From: Mesorhizobium sp. B2-8-5
GTDB taxonomy: Bacteria > Pseudomonadota > Alphaproteobacteria > Rhizobiales > Rhizobiaceae
Reading direction: 5' to 3'
Assembly (NCBI RefSeq): GCF_006440675.2
Contig: NZ_CP083951.1
Location: 5,117,501-5,181,500 of the forward strand
DNA: 64,000 nucleotides
The notes under the pieces are model-generated. The model was not told the origin of the DNA, searched no databases, and saw nothing but the letters and a program-made list of their open reading frames with translations. Below, piece by piece: positions 44,218 to 53,213 of the stretch. How positions within the stretch are numbered: the stretch's first letter is position 1; each line of letters begins with the position of its first letter. The translations under genes and the position numbers were made by a program.

Positions 44218-44477
44218 GGTTGTCTCCCGTCCTCGACGAGCGCGGCCTCGAGCGTGGCCGGTTCGATCGGTACCATTTGCCGCGTGGACTCTTTTGCGGA
44301 GATCGCCGGCAGGTGAACGAAGGCGGCCACGCGGCGCCATGCGCTGCGCGAAGCCCCTTCGAGGGATTCCTCGTCGAGATCGACGCGGTAGTCGCCGGGC
44401 GGCCGCGGCGCATCGAAGCCCGGCAGCATAAACGCCGCATTGAAGCGAACGACGGTCGGCGTGGTGCGAGTGGTCAC
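44214..44477 (-). CDS. 87-residue protein, unknown function
   Basis: FMLPGFDAPRPPGDYRVDLD, then EESLEGASRSAWRRVAAFVH and ATLEAALVEDG. Conserved-looking and probably folded; no family recognised. Starts on a four-base overlap. Confidence 0.7.
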   Translation of the reverse strand: MTTRTTPTVVRFNAAFMLPGFDAPRPPGDYRVDLDEESLEGASRSAWRRVAAFVHLPAISAKESTRQMVPIEPATLEAALVEDGRQP

Positions 44478-44587
44478 TTGCGGCTTCCTGCGGAAACGCG
44501 CGCATGCGCCTTCCGCTTCAATTCCAGCCGAACCGCCGAAACGATGTCCGACGCTGCCAGTACATCCGTGGTCAACGCCGGCATCAT
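44474..44587 (-). CDS. 37-residue peptide heading the small-gene chain
   Basis: ATG 44587 (ATGATG). ALTTDVLAASDIVSAVRLEL followed by a basic tail. The stop overlaps the next start by four bases, which supports it despite a weak ribosome site. Could act as a leader for the chain. Confidence 0.5.
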   Translation of the reverse strand: MMPALTTDVLAASDIVSAVRLELKRKAHARVSAGSRK

Positions 44588-45057
44588 TTCAGGGTTCAAA
44601 CGAAGCGAGTTGCCGCGCCAGGAGCGGCGCAGTGCATTCGCTATCGAAAATTCGGAGGCGGATGGCGAGGCTTCACTATGACGAAAGCCACCTCGACCAA
44701 ATCAACGAATTTTATGTATGCACCCCAATTACGCTGCGAACAAGATGGCGGACGCGCTTTATTTTTCCTGGTTAAATAAAAAGCGTCGCTTGGAGACTGA
44801 AAAACAAACAGAAATTCTTCTCATCCGTGCTGATATTTTCCGAGTCTCGTAATTATTCCGCCCGATATTTTTACGGAATCCAGCTGTTGATTTCGGCATT
44901 CCTATCTATCGCCCGTCAGGCGGTCTATAAAGACAGGCATCCTCGCCTTTGCCGACACAGGAAGAAGCACCCTTGAAATCCGCTCTCCCAAGCAATCGCG
45001 TCATCCGGCGCGCCGCTCCCGGCACCCGCCACCACCTCGATACTCGGGATCCTCTCC
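44588..45057. promoter_or_regulatory. AT-rich control region between divergent small-gene clusters
   Basis: 44750-44950 is markedly richer in A and T than its surroundings. It separates the minus-strand small-gene chain from the plus-strand small genes at 45058, so it should carry promoters for both. Two short overlapping plus-strand frames (44654, 44676) are not convincing. Confidence 0.45.
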
Positions 45058-45270
45058 ATGCCTGAACCGACGCCTCACGCCTTCGGCAAATTCGACGCCA
45101 AGGCGCCGGCCGCCAGCGTGGCGGAGCCAGTCAGATCCAAGCGCCTGGAGCATGCGGCGACACGTGGGCTGGCGACTCTCTCTTCACACGGATCGCTCGC
45201 CTTGAAGCTGTATGTGATGCTTTGGATCGTCGCCTTGGCGGTGTCGGTATTTGTCATGGTGAAGGCCTGA
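45058..45270 (+). CDS. Small membrane protein
   Basis: 70 residues with a C-terminal membrane helix (LYVMLWIVALAVSVFVMV) after a polar region. A weak ribosome site. Function unknown. Confidence 0.6.
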   Translation: MPEPTPHAFGKFDAKAPAASVAEPVRSKRLEHAATRGLATLSSHGSLALKLYVMLWIVALAVSVFVMVKA

Positions 45271-45316
45271 CAAGGTCGGCCCGTCGCCTGAGGCGCAAAC
45301 GAAAAGGAATGTGAGC

Positions 45317-45508
45317 ATGGCAAACCGTTACGCGCTTCGAATGGACCGGCCAAACAGCTGGACCGTCTTCGACATCTTCACCGGCCAACCTGCCGAGGTC
45401 GAGCAGAAGATCATGGTCGGCATCAGGACACGCCGGGCCGAAAAGCTGGTTGTCGAACTGAACATCCAAGACGTCAAACGGCGGGAAGACGCTCACAGGA
45501 CATCCTGA
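45317..45508 (+). CDS. 63-residue protein with SWTVFDIFTGQPA module
   Basis: ATG 45317 with AAGGAA 9 bases upstream (GTG 45311 is in frame). NSWTVFDIFTGQPAEVEQKI, then AEKLVVELNIQDVKRRED, parallels the middle of the 43241-43567 protein on the other side of the control region. Confidence 0.72.
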   Translation: MANRYALRMDRPNSWTVFDIFTGQPAEVEQKIMVGIRTRRAEKLVVELNIQDVKRREDAHRTS

Positions 45509-45566
45509 TCCCGCCAAGGCGGGTGGCTCACATGCTTTGCTGCATCTATAGGATAAGGATTCCTGG

Positions 45567-46982
45567 ATGGAGCCAGCCAGCGTGAGCGACGACAAAGCCC
45601 TCATCACCTCCCTTCGCATTGCCTGCGCCACCTCGACCATCTGGAACGCCGCCGAGCTCGCGTCGCGCGATCCCGGCTTCGATGCCCGCAATTTCGGCGC
45701 CTCGGCGCTGGTGCGGCCGCGCGATGTCGAGGGTGTTGCGGCGCTGGTGAAATTCTGTGCGGAGCATGGCATCAGCCTTGTCCCCCAAGGTGGTCGCACG
45801 GGGCTGGCGGGCGGGGCAGCGACTTGCTCCGGCCAGGTGATCTGCGATCTCGGCGGGCTGAACCAAATCGAGGAGATCGACCCGTTCGCGCGCGTGGCGA
45901 TCGTGCAGGCGGGCGTGACGCTCGGCGCGTTGCGGGAGGCGGCGGCCCGGCATGGGCTGGACCCGGGCATTGACCTTGCCGCGCGCGGCAGCGCCACGAT
46001 CGGCGGCATGGTTTCCACCAATGCCGGCGGCATCATGGCGTTTCGCAACGGCACGATGCGCCACCGCGTGCTCGGTCTGGAAGCCGTGCTGCCGGACGGG
46101 CGGGTGTTTTGCGATCTCACCCGGGTGCTCAAGACCAGCGCCGGCTACGATTTGAAACATCTCTTCATCGGCGCGGAGGGCACGCTGGGCATCGTCACCC
46201 GCGTGGCGGTGCGGCTCGATCCGGTTGCCGGCGCCAGCGCCACCGCGCTTGTCGGCGTGCCGGACGCACGAAACGCGCAGCGCATCGTGCGGCATTTTCT
46301 GGACTTGACCAGCGCCCGGCTCACCGGCGCCGAGATCCTGTGGCGCAATTTCGCGTCGCTCATGCAGCGGGCGCTGAACTATGCGCCAGGCAGCCTGCCC
46401 CTCGACGCGCCCTGCCTTCTGGTGCTGGGGCTCGGCTCCGACAGCATCGAGGCGGCTCGACAAGTGCTGGAGGACGGGCTGGCGGCGGTCTGGGAAGAGG
46501 CCAGCATCATCGACGGGCTGGTGGCGAGCTCCGAGGCGCAAGCCGCCGCGATGTGGCGGCTGCGCGAGGAGACCGAGCAGATCGAGCGCGCGCATCCCAT
46601 GGCGCCCTCCTTCGATGTGTCCGTGCCGGGCGGCGGGCTGGATCAATATGTGGCGCGCATCGCGGCGGGGCTGAAGACGCTCGACGCCTCTTATGCACCA
46701 TACGTCTACGGCCATCTCGCCGACGGCAATCTGCACATCTCGATCAATTGCGACGGGCCGGTCTCGCATGAGCGGCACGCAGCGATCGAGGACGTGCTTT
46801 ACGAGGGTCTGCGCGAGGCCGGCGGCTCATTCTCGGCCGAGCACGGGGTCGGGCTGGAGAAGCGCGATGCCTATGAGCGGCACGCGGACCCGGTGAAGCG
46901 GGATTTGGCGAAGGCTATCAAAGGGATGATCGATCCGGGTAATGTGATGAATCCGGGGAAGGTCGTGGCGGGATTCAGGTGA
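45567..46982 (+). CDS. FAD-linked oxidase (GlcD/D-2-hydroxyglutarate dehydrogenase type)
   Basis: 471 residues. PCMH-type FAD-binding domain (LVPQGGRTGLAGGA, RGSATIGGMVSTNAGG, FIGAEGTLGIVT) and C-terminal catalytic domain with YGHLADGNLHISI and FSAEHGVGLEKRD; these His residues are typical of D-2-hydroxyacid dehydrogenases. Oxidises a D-2-hydroxyacid (D-lactate, D-2-hydroxyglutarate or glycolate) and passes electrons to a carrier. Alone. Confidence 0.92.
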   Translation: MEPASVSDDKALITSLRIACATSTIWNAAELASRDPGFDARNFGASALVRPRDVEGVAALVKFCAEHGISLVPQGGRTGLAGGAATCSGQVICDLGGLNQIEEIDPFARVAIVQAGVTLGALREAAARHGLDPGIDLAARGSATIGGMVSTNAGGIMAFRNGTMRHRVLGLEAVLPDGRVFCDLTRVLKTSAGYDLKHLFIGAEGTLGIVTRVAVRLDPVAGASATALVGVPDARNAQRIVRHFLDLTSARLTGAEILWRNFASLMQRALNYAPGSLPLDAPCLLVLGLGSDSIEAARQVLEDGLAAVWEEASIIDGLVASSEAQAAAMWRLREETEQIERAHPMAPSFDVSVPGGGLDQYVARIAAGLKTLDASYAPYVYGHLADGNLHISINCDGPVSHERHAAIEDVLYEGLREAGGSFSAEHGVGLEKRDAYERHADPVKRDLAKAIKGMIDPGNVMNPGKVVAGFR

Positions 46983-46984
46983 GG

Positions 46985-47085
46985 CCGGCCTGCAAACGGC
47001 GATTTCTTGCGCTTCCGGTGCTCACGTACTTCAAGAACGCTCCGCTCCGGTTCTCAGAAATCACCGTTTTCGACTAGGCCTGACC
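46985..47085. repeat. Intergenic inverted repeat
   Basis: AAACGGCGATTTCT (46994-47007) faces AGAAATCACCGTTT (47056-47069), one mismatch in 14. The centre is itself partly self-complementary (CTTCCGG...CCGG). I recall elements like this between rhizobial genes. Confidence 0.7.
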
Positions 47086-47165
47086 TCAATCCGGCGGCCG
47101 CGCTGCCCTCTTTTCTCGCCCATGATTTTCTCCGCCCAGAAATCAAGGAGGAGAAATAGGCTTCC

Positions 47166-47591
47166 TCAAGCAGCCAATTGCACGTCCCGCGCGGCGGCGA
47201 TCATCACACTCGCCAGCAGGCCGTAGGCCGCTGCCCATGCCTCGCGCGCCTGCGGTGTAAAGGCTTCGCCCAGGCCCACCTCGAGCGTCTCGATCAGCGC
47301 CTGGCCGACGGTGGCGTAGTGATGTTCCTCGACGCCGTAGCCGACATGCCGCCGGGCGAGCTCCTGGACGGTGGGTAGGATCGTCTCGGCGCGCGACAGC
47401 CCATGCACCACGAAGCCCAGCGCCGCCATCAGCTTGGCGCCCTGCTTTTTCATGTCGGTTTCGCGAAACAGCGTCCTGAGGCTGCCGTCGAGAGCGAACA
47501 GCTTCTCGTAGAACAAGGCCGCGGCCGCTTCCTTGATCGGGACGACCTCGCGAAAACTCTCCTGCACAAGCTTGATCTGGTCGGGTGTCAT
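47166..47591 (-). CDS. Single-domain bacterial haemoglobin
   Basis: 141 residues from ATG 47591, AGGAGG upstream. Globin fold: VQESFREVVPIKEAAAALFY, LFRETDMKKQGAKLMAALGF, proximal His in VGYGVEEHHYATVGQALIET. Similar to Vitreoscilla-type haemoglobins. Binds oxygen or handles nitric oxide; no reductase domain follows. Confidence 0.88.
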   Translation of the reverse strand: MTPDQIKLVQESFREVVPIKEAAAALFYEKLFALDGSLRTLFRETDMKKQGAKLMAALGFVVHGLSRAETILPTVQELARRHVGYGVEEHHYATVGQALIETLEVGLGEAFTPQAREAWAAAYGLLASVMIAAARDVQLAA

Positions 47592-47761
47592 CGGCGCATC
47601 CTCCTGGGTGTTGGGATGCGCGACAATCGAGCTTGAGCGTTTCGCGGGCATGCCGGTTGCAGGAAGCGTGTGTTTCAGCTTGGTCTCTGGCGGGTACCGG
47701 GTGCGGAACCATGGAGACGCGGGCGGGGACAGCGCTCCTCCAGCTAGGGTTCGAAGAAATC

Positions 47762-48631
47762 TTACTCGCACTGGCGGCGCGGACCGCCGTCGAAGGGCTG
47801 GTAGGTGTTGTCCTGCGGATCGTAGGAGCGGTAGCGGCTGAAGCAGTAGTCGACGTGGTCGCCCGATACCGGGCGACCCGATGCCTGTTCCCGGGTGGCC
47901 TCTGCCTCGGGCGAAATCTCTTCCGGCGGGCCGCCATAGGTGGTGGCGTAGCCGTCGGCCGACGGGGCGTAGCCTTCCATCTCGGCCTGGTCGTCGCTCA
48001 TCTGATCGTCGCTCGTCCGGTCGTCAGGCATGGCGTTCTGGCGATCGCTCGCTGCTGTCTGGTCATTCTGGCCTGCGCCCGTCGAGGCGGTGCGGCCGTC
48101 GCCGGGATCGTAATAGGGTGAGACGCAGGGGCGCAGCTCGCCGCTGTAGGAGCGGTAGCTGTTTTCCGCCGGGCGGTAGCTGCGATAGCGGGTGGCGCAC
48201 CATTGCAAGTGGGCGACGGGCAATTGCTGCTGCTGCGCCTGCTGATCGACTGTCGCCGGCTGTTTGGCCACGCCGGCGTCGGGCGCTGGCTGGCCCGGGC
48301 CAGAGACGTCGGGCAATGGCTGCAGTGGCGGTGCCGCAGGAGGCGCCGTGGCCCCGCCAAGCGCCGCCGTCTGCGTTCCGCTATCCGTCTTGGCCGGCTC
48401 GCCAGTCTTGGCGGGCGCAGCCACTACCTGTCGGGCGGGAATGCGTTGAAGGTTCTGTTCCTGCCGATCGACCGGCTGGGCATCCTTCGTCCAGAGCTCG
48501 GAAACGCCGATCGCAGGCGTTGCCTGCCGCACCGGCTTGGCGGCGAGCAGCCAGGTGGCGAAGGCAAGCCCGCTGGCAAACACGGCCAAGGTCAGCACGA
48601 AGCCGCCGGCAATTCCCAACAAAGCCTTCAC
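47762..48631 (-). CDS. Membrane-anchored BA14K-family protein with two repeats
   Basis: 289 residues from GTG 48631 with AAGGAG upstream. One membrane helix near residue 15 (GFVLTLAVFASGLAFATWLL), a Pro/Ala/Gln-rich spacer, then two BA14K repeats: WCATRYRSYRPAENSYRSYS and YCFSRYRSYDPQDNTYQPFD. BA14K was described as a lectin-like, immunoreactive Brucella protein. The repeats should sit in the periplasm. Single-repeat proteins are the usual form. Confidence 0.85.
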   Translation of the reverse strand: MKALLGIAGGFVLTLAVFASGLAFATWLLAAKPVRQATPAIGVSELWTKDAQPVDRQEQNLQRIPARQVVAAPAKTGEPAKTDSGTQTAALGGATAPPAAPPLQPLPDVSGPGQPAPDAGVAKQPATVDQQAQQQQLPVAHLQWCATRYRSYRPAENSYRSYSGELRPCVSPYYDPGDGRTASTGAGQNDQTAASDRQNAMPDDRTSDDQMSDDQAEMEGYAPSADGYATTYGGPPEEISPEAEATREQASGRPVSGDHVDYCFSRYRSYDPQDNTYQPFDGGPRRQCE

Positions 48632-48759
48632 GCGACGCTCCTTCACCCCCCTCTCATAGAATGCAGGGCGCGGGATGGAGTTCCTTGTGCCGCGCAATGG
48701 GGCCAAAGTCGGGCGGGCACGCGCAGTCGCCGAACGCCGGTAACGCAGATCGTGGCGGT

Positions 48760-49884
48760 CTAGACAATCACTTCCTTGTACTCCCGCACCTTGCCGTCCT
48801 GGCCGCTGATCCGCCAGGTATCGCCTTCGCGGTCCTCGATATGGCTCGCGGCCAGCGCCACCTTGCCGCCGCCGTCGGGGAGGTCGATGACATAAGTCGG
48901 GTTGCAGATGCCGGAGAGGCGCCGGCGCAGTTCGGCGACCAGCGCCTGGCCTTCGGCAATCGTGGTGCGGCGGTGCGCCATGCCGCGCGCGAGGTCGCCG
49001 TGGTGCAGATAATAGGGTTTCACGCCCAGCCGGTACATCAGCTCGCGGCAGAGCTCCTCCAGCACCTCGACCTTGTCGTTGACGCCTTTCAGCAGGACGC
49101 TCTGGTTGAGCAGCACGAAGCCCGCCTGCCGCATCGTGTGGCAGGCCGCCTCGGCTTCGGCGGTGAGCTCACGCGGATGGTTGAAGTGGGTCACAACAGT
49201 CACCATCAGCCGGCCATGCAGCGCCTCGACCAGGCCGAGTGTGATGCGCGACGGCAGCGCCACCGGCACGCGGGTGTGGATGCGCAGAAGCCTGAGATGC
49301 GGGATCGCCTCCAGGCGGGCGCGGATTTCGGCCAGCGCCTTGTCGGGCAGCGACAGCGGATCGCCGCCGGTCAGGATCACCTCGCGGATTTCCTTGTGTC
49401 CGGCGATATAGGCCAGCGCCGGCTCCAGTGCCTCGCGCGTATAGCCGCGGCCGATCGAGGTCAGCGACTCTTTCCTGAAGCAGAAGCGGCAATAGACCGC
49501 GCATTGATAGGTGGGGAACAGAAGCACGCGGTCGGCATGGCGGTGCGTCAGCCTGGACACCGGGCTGAAGGCATGGTCGCCGATCGGATCGTCGAGCTCG
49601 CCCTCGGCGGCGACCAGTTCGTCGGGCGACGGGATCACTTGGGCGCGGATCGGGTCGTCAGGGTCGTTCCAGTCTATCAGATCGAGATAGGGTTTGGGCA
49701 CGCGCACCTTGTGCGCGGTTGCGGCTTCCTGCGCGGCGGCGCGCTCGGCTGGCGAGAGCGGCAGGGACGCGAGGTCGCGGACATGGCGCACACCGGCGCG
49801 GACGTCGTCTTGCCAGGCGGCGCCATTTTTTCGGGCGGAATCAGGATCGTCCGCGGCGGCCGGTTCTCTGAGGTCTGAGGTCAT
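48760..49884 (-). CDS. KamA-family radical SAM protein (lysine 2,3-aminomutase / EpmB)
   Basis: 374 residues from ATG 49884. CAVYCRFCFRKE has the CxxxCxxC cluster of radical SAM enzymes; GGDPLSLPDKAL and HTRVPVALPSRIT match KamA/EpmB. Also present are the C-terminal Lys region and YKEVIV end. EpmB makes beta-lysine for elongation factor P, with EpmA. Neither epmA nor efp is in view, so lysine aminomutase or EpmB both remain possible. Confidence 0.87.
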   Translation of the reverse strand: MTSDLREPAAADDPDSARKNGAAWQDDVRAGVRHVRDLASLPLSPAERAAAQEAATAHKVRVPKPYLDLIDWNDPDDPIRAQVIPSPDELVAAEGELDDPIGDHAFSPVSRLTHRHADRVLLFPTYQCAVYCRFCFRKESLTSIGRGYTREALEPALAYIAGHKEIREVILTGGDPLSLPDKALAEIRARLEAIPHLRLLRIHTRVPVALPSRITLGLVEALHGRLMVTVVTHFNHPRELTAEAEAACHTMRQAGFVLLNQSVLLKGVNDKVEVLEELCRELMYRLGVKPYYLHHGDLARGMAHRRTTIAEGQALVAELRRRLSGICNPTYVIDLPDGGGKVALAASHIEDREGDTWRISGQDGKVREYKEVIV

Positions 49885-50030
49885 CGGGATCTCGGGTGGC
49901 AATTCGCGCGGGATATCGGCCCGATCGACGGCGGGGTCAATGGCGAGCGACGTCGCGGCTCCAGCAGCACCATAGGTATTTGAGCGAAATAGCTTTAGTC
50001 TGCGCTCTCAGGGGCTTCGGGACGACACAG

Positions 50031-50966
50031 ATGAATTTCAGCGCAGGTCATGGCTACCTCCTCATCGGCGGTCTCATCCTAGTCGGCGCGGGATTGCTGA
50101 TCCTCTCGCTGATCGTCAATCTGCGCGTAGCCCTCAGCGTGCGCGACGACGTGCGCCACCGCGAAAAACTGCTGGAATACTACCGCAACGTCTTCTCGCA
50201 GCTGGGGGTGATCCTGATCGGCATCGGCGTCTCGCTGTTCATCTTCTTCTTCCAACAGAACTACCAGGACCAGCGCAAACGCGAGACCGAGCTGCAGCAG
50301 GTGCTCGCCAAGCTCGCCGCACGCATCGCCCGCGGCGCGCCGGTCATGCAGTCGCTCGATGAGTTCGACGAGCTGCTGGATGAGGGCGGCCCGTATCTCA
50401 GCCCCGATCTCGGCGGCAAGAACACCGCCGTCAGCCTACAGGGGACAGAGCTCGGCAAACAGGCGGCCAAGATCCTCCTGGTCGAGCGCGACGTCGATCT
50501 TGGCGACTTCGAAATACTGAACCTGTCGCGCGATTTCGAATCCTCCTTCGTCGTCAATGAGCTTGATCCCAGGCTGTGGTTCGACATCGTGCGCGACGAG
50601 AGCGAGATCAAATACGCCACCACACAGCTTGCGCTCGACTACAAGGACCTGCAGCAGACGATCGGCGGCGAGCCGGCGCAGACAGGGGTCGCCGATCCCG
50701 AAAAGGGACGCAGGATCAAACAGGAGGTGCTCGACATCTTCTACGATGCCGACTTGCTGCGCCAGCGCGCCAGAAGGCATCTGGCCCGGGCCTGCTGGCT
50801 TTTCAGCCAGGGGCGCGGCTTCGTCAAAGCTGTCCCGGTCGATGAGATCGAGGCCGATGCCAAATCGCACCAGCAATGGCTCGACCGGTCGAAGCCGGTG
50901 CTGATGCAGTCGAAATCAGGCAGCGGCGACTGTTTCGCGCTGCTCCAGTACGGGCGGGCGTCCTGA
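50031..50966 (+). CDS. Membrane protein, unknown function
   Basis: 311 residues. Two membrane helices near 8-30 and 55-78, then a long cytoplasmic-type region starting with a coiled segment (QDQRKRETELQQVLAKLAAR). No domain recognised. Two Cys near the end. Confidence 0.72.
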   Translation: MNFSAGHGYLLIGGLILVGAGLLILSLIVNLRVALSVRDDVRHREKLLEYYRNVFSQLGVILIGIGVSLFIFFFQQNYQDQRKRETELQQVLAKLAARIARGAPVMQSLDEFDELLDEGGPYLSPDLGGKNTAVSLQGTELGKQAAKILLVERDVDLGDFEILNLSRDFESSFVVNELDPRLWFDIVRDESEIKYATTQLALDYKDLQQTIGGEPAQTGVADPEKGRRIKQEVLDIFYDADLLRQRARRHLARACWLFSQGRGFVKAVPVDEIEADAKSHQQWLDRSKPVLMQSKSGSGDCFALLQYGRAS

Positions 50967-50980
50967 CCGCCCGACCGCTT

Positions 50981-52537
50981 TCAATCGGGGATACGCCGCA
51001 GCGTGCCCATGTGATTGTCGTCGAGGAAATCGATGGTCATCGCCGACGCTTTGCCGTCGGGGCCGACGGCAAAGCTGACGCCGGCGGGCCTGTCGGGTGT
51101 CTCCGCGTCAGGGAAGGTCATGAAGCGGTCGCCGTCGAAATGCGCCAGCGAATAGGATCGCGCCCCTGACGGTCCGAGCTTGAGCACAAGGCCCTCGCCG
51201 GCGCCCGACACCACGGCATCGCCGATGAAGTCGTTGGCATAGCGGCCGGCATAGGCGCCGGCGCGCCGGGACGGGGTCGGCCTGGGCGGCGGGCTAGCAT
51301 AGGCGGCCTTGGCCGCCTCGATCATCGGGCCGAACAGCCCGACATAGATGCCGTTCCACGCCGCGATCCAATCTTTCTCGACTTTACCGTCGAAGACGAG
51401 ATCGGCGAAGCTGTCGGACAGCCCCTCCGGCACTCCTGTCGGAAAGGCGTTGGCGAGGATGACGATACCGAGCTTCTCCTTTGGAAAGATCGTCACCAGG
51501 GTGCGGGCGCCGACGCTGAAGGCACCGGCATGGCTCCAGCTCAGGCCGTGCCGGCCGAATTCGATGTTCCAGCCAAGGCCGTAGAAGGATTCGCCGCCGG
51601 AGACCGGGTTCTTGCCGCGCGTCATCAAGGGCACGTGGGTCTGGTCCAGCGCATCGGCGGCAATCAGGGTCTTGCCGGCATAGGAGCCGTCGCCGAGCAG
51701 GAGGCGTACCCATTGCGCGAGATCGCGCGCGGTTGAGCTGACGCCGCCGGCAGGCGCCTGGGCGTCCGGATCGCGCCTGATCTTGGCAGCCCAGACGCCG
51801 TCGACCCTGACGTGGAGCGCGGCGCGATCGGCGCGCCTCATGAAGTCGGCGTGACGGGAGCTGGTCGAGGCCATGCCGAGCGGACGGTAGAGTTTCTCCT
51901 CGGCGATTTCTTCCCAGGGCTTGCCTGTCGGTTTGGCGGCCGCGACGGCGCCTTCGGTCAGTCCGAAATTGGAGTAGGAGTAGCCGGCGCGAAAGCTCGA
52001 CGATGGCGGCACGAAGCGCAGGCGGTGGAGGATCGTGGCGCGATCATAGCCTATGTCCTCGAGATCGTCTCCAGCGGTGCCTGGAAGCCCGCTGCGATGC
52101 GAAAACAGGTCGCGGATGGTGAGCTCACTGGTTGGATAGGGATCGGCAAGCCGGAAGGCCGGATCTAGGTCGACGACCTTGGAATCCCAGGATACTGCTC
52201 CGTCGCTGACCAGCGCGGCTACGACCGTGGCCGAGACCGGCTTGGAGAGCGAAGCGATCTGGAACACCGTGTCGGCATCGACGGCCTCCGGCTTTCCGGC
52301 TTCGCGATGACCGAACCCCTTGAGAAAGACCACCTCGTCGTCGTGCACGACGGCGATGGCGAGGCCGGGAACATCACCATTGGCGACGGCGCCTTGCGCC
52401 AGCACTTCGAGCCTGGATAGCGCGGCAGTGATCCGCTCGGGCGCGATGGGGTCAGCCGCCGTCGCATGGGGCCAAAATGCGAACCCCGCGACGACGGACC
52501 AAATCCTGAAACGACAGAGATTCCGATCAAGCCGCAT
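50981..52537 (-). CDS. Beta-lactamase-family serine hydrolase, exported
   Basis: 518 residues, GGAGGG upstream; signal peptide to about residue 27. Class-C type motifs: SxxK in ASLSKPV, YxN in YSYSNFG and HAGAF in place of KTG. The C-terminal part is a beta-barrel extension (FDGDRFMTFPD). Such proteins act on peptides or esters in the periplasm rather than as resistance enzymes; substrate unknown. Confidence 0.88.
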   Translation of the reverse strand: MRLDRNLCRFRIWSVVAGFAFWPHATAADPIAPERITAALSRLEVLAQGAVANGDVPGLAIAVVHDDEVVFLKGFGHREAGKPEAVDADTVFQIASLSKPVSATVVAALVSDGAVSWDSKVVDLDPAFRLADPYPTSELTIRDLFSHRSGLPGTAGDDLEDIGYDRATILHRLRFVPPSSSFRAGYSYSNFGLTEGAVAAAKPTGKPWEEIAEEKLYRPLGMASTSSRHADFMRRADRAALHVRVDGVWAAKIRRDPDAQAPAGGVSSTARDLAQWVRLLLGDGSYAGKTLIAADALDQTHVPLMTRGKNPVSGGESFYGLGWNIEFGRHGLSWSHAGAFSVGARTLVTIFPKEKLGIVILANAFPTGVPEGLSDSFADLVFDGKVEKDWIAAWNGIYVGLFGPMIEAAKAAYASPPPRPTPSRRAGAYAGRYANDFIGDAVVSGAGEGLVLKLGPSGARSYSLAHFDGDRFMTFPDAETPDRPAGVSFAVGPDGKASAMTIDFLDDNHMGTLRRIPD

Positions 52538-52686
52538 GCGCGCCCTCCCCTCCTTGCATTCACCAGGCCATAGTACAGGGTGGTGCGCACGCGGCCAATC
52601 CTTGCACGACTATCCTCCGCAGCAGCTTCGGACGATGGGCAGGAGGGGAAACACTGGCGAAATGCGCCCGCCCCTGTCGATCTGCC

Positions 52687-53091
52687 TCACCGCTCGAACT
52701 TCCTGATCGCCTCCGCCGTCACCGGGGTGAAGAAATTCACCAGATTGCCGTCGGGATCGCGAAACAGAAGCGAGCGGTTGCCCCATGGCATGGCGGTGGG
52801 CGCCTGCACCAGCGCGCCATCGATGAAACCGCCCAGCCGACGGTACGCGTCATCGACATCGGCGACGCGGAACTCGACGATGGCGCTGCGGTTCTCGGCG
52901 GGGCTAGCGACATGGTCGCCGCCGAAGAGTCGAAGCGTGCGCGTGCTGCCGATCGCCAGCGTGCCGGCCGCGGTGACGAGCTCGGCGAAATCCTCGGTGT
53001 AGAGCGTGAGCTTGATGCCCGTGACCGTCTCGTAGAAGGCGACGAGCCGCTTGACGTCGGTCGTGATGATGCGGGTCGAAACGAAATTCAT
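52687..53091 (-). CDS. VOC (glyoxalase-like) protein
   Basis: 134 residues, GGAGA upstream. RIITTDVKRLVAFYETVTGI, FRVADVDDAYRRL and LLFRDPDGNLVNFFTP are the two beta-alpha-beta units of a VOC protein. Divergent from the WYL regulator, which probably controls it. Confidence 0.9.
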   Translation of the reverse strand: MNFVSTRIITTDVKRLVAFYETVTGIKLTLYTEDFAELVTAAGTLAIGSTRTLRLFGGDHVASPAENRSAIVEFRVADVDDAYRRLGGFIDGALVQAPTAMPWGNRSLLFRDPDGNLVNFFTPVTAEAIRKFER

Positions 53092-53213
53092 TTGGTCGTC
53101 TCCGTGGACTGGCCGACGAAGAAATCCTCGCGGCTGGACGCGCCCGTTCAGGCACCCTGCCCCGACTTGTGGACCAGGCCTGCTGCCAGCATAGTGGCAA
53201 CAGGAGACATGCC

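Noticed and set aside
44654..44779. Two overlapping short plus-strand frames
   Set aside because: Both have some ribosome-site support but conflict with each other and lie in the AT-rich control region.
47881..49878. 665-codon open frame on the plus strand
   Set aside because: Runs antisense through the BA14K and KamA genes; composition is not protein-like.
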